This document shows, piece by piece, positions 63,417 to 64,000 of a DNA stretch of 64,000 nucleotides. The stretch covers positions 744,001 through 808,000 of the forward strand of contig CANLVD010000001.1 in the NCBI GenBank assembly GCA_947494445.1, in the 5' to 3' direction. Within the stretch, counting starts at the first letter, position 1. Each line of letters begins with the position of its first letter. The position numbers and the translations under genes were made by a program. Below the pieces are notes generated by a model. That model was not told the origin of the DNA. It worked only from the letters and a program-made list of their open reading frames with translations, and searched no databases. Source of the DNA: an uncultured Paracoccaceae bacterium (GTDB lineage: Bacteria > Pseudomonadota > Alphaproteobacteria > Rhodobacterales > Rhodobacteraceae).

Positions 63417-64000
63417 TCACAGGGCTGTAGCGCCAAGATCGGCCCGGCCGACATGCTGGCGGAATACCTCGAACAATTCCCTGCCGGTGCCAAAACCGTT
63501 GTGGGAGAGATCAACCGTCACGGCATCGCGCTCAAGCACGCCGTCTGTCATTATATCCAGCGTTCCCTTGACGGCATCAACCCGCACCACATCGCCGTCG
63601 CGCAATTTGGCAATCGGCCCACCGTCCAGCGCCTCGGGGCTGACATGGATCGCGGCGGGCACTTTGCCTGAAGCACCCGACATGCGCCCGTCGGTGACCA
63701 ACGCCACCTTGAGGCCCCGGTCCTGCAGAACGGCCAGAACAGGCGTGAGCGAATGCAGTTCCGGCATCCCATTTGCCTTTGGTCCCTGAAACCGCATGAC
63801 CACGATGGTATCCGTTGTGAACTCACCTGCCTGAAACGCTTTTTTCACATCCGTCTGTTCTTGGAAGATGCGCACTGGCGCCTCAATGATGTGTCGCTCC
63901 GGTGCAACTGCCGAGACCTTCATGACACCAGTGCCCAGCGACCCGGCCAGACGTGCCAGCCCGCCAGTGGACTGAAATGGTTCCGAGACAGGCTTCAATA
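63417..64000 (-). CDS. edd: 6-phosphogluconate dehydratase, C-terminal part (runs off the window)
   Basis: The last 194 or so residues of Edd, which dehydrates 6-phosphogluconate to KDPG. Typical C-terminal text includes [63 protein letters not shown] and the Gly-rich end. The rest is beyond base 64000. It is upstream of the PNPOx-like and eda genes, forming an Entner-Doudoroff operon read leftward. Confidence 0.95.
   Translation of the reverse strand, partial: LKPVSEPFQSTGGLARLAGSLGTGVMKVSAVAPERHIIEAPVRIFQEQTDVKKAFQAGEFTTDTIVVMRFQGPKANGMPELHSLTPVLAVLQDRGLKVALVTDGRMSGASGKVPAAIHVSPEALDGGPIAKLRDGDVVRVDAVKGTLDIMTDGVLERDAVTVDLSHNGFGTGRELFEVFRQHVGRADLGATAL

Overview
The window looks like a chromosomal segment of a marine alphaproteobacterium of the Rhodobacteraceae (Roseobacter group). 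This is inferred from high-GC coding sequence with many ATGA-type gene overlaps, the orders tsaD-gpsA-YciI-EVE and hemD-Mic60-hemY, an Entner-Doudoroff cluster (edd, eda, pgi), TRAP and ABC uptake systems, and small-molecule catabolic genes (methanethiol oxidase, creatinase). No phage, insertion sequence or CRISPR array was recognised.

Layout. 1-3121 (+): the end of a TRAP transporter permease, then an aldehyde dehydrogenase, a LigF-like glutathione S-transferase and an SDR oxidoreductase, apparently one catabolic operon. 3160-12415 (-): eleven genes in the same direction. They encode a double-CDGSH/glutamate-synthase fusion, a heme-type membrane reductase, a siderophore-interacting flavoprotein, two NTF2-like proteins, a Tat-exported intradiol dioxygenase, small envelope proteins, a DUF2218 protein, an Ig-like secreted protein and a secreted propeller-like protein. 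A LysR regulator is divergent at 12589. I consider this the best candidate for an undescribed system: an envelope-located catechol/iron module. 13631-16916: a LacI-operated ABC importer. 17138-19307: methanethiol oxidase, ferredoxin and a CoA-binding protein. 19409-30039: mostly core genes (tRNA-Lys, dapF, mtaB, sbmA/bacA, smpB, a LacI regulator, rpsO, pnp) with small accessory genes.

30118-31926 is an AT-richer patch holding a sulfotransferase gene broken by one in-frame stop and an O-antigen ligase-like gene, probably acquired. 32157-46159 is core again: ROK kinase, xth, crotonase, lolA, ftsK, dapC-like aminotransferase, amidase, ubiH-like, trm112, LON-domain protein, thioredoxin-TPR protein, HD hydrolase, ahcY. 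46290-50457 holds a small Cys-containing secreted protein, an extensin-like protein, creatinase, DUF1761, EVE and YciI proteins. 50454-56334 holds gpsA, tsaD, hemD, a Mic60-like protein and hemY. 56331-59235 is a two-gene TPR/glycosyltransferase unit. 59303-64000 holds an aspartate-type aminotransferase, pgi, eda, a PNPOx-like protein and the 3' part of edd, which runs off the window.

Functions rest on motif and family recognition by eye. No database search was run. Start codons were chosen from ribosome-binding sites, overlaps and family N-termini.
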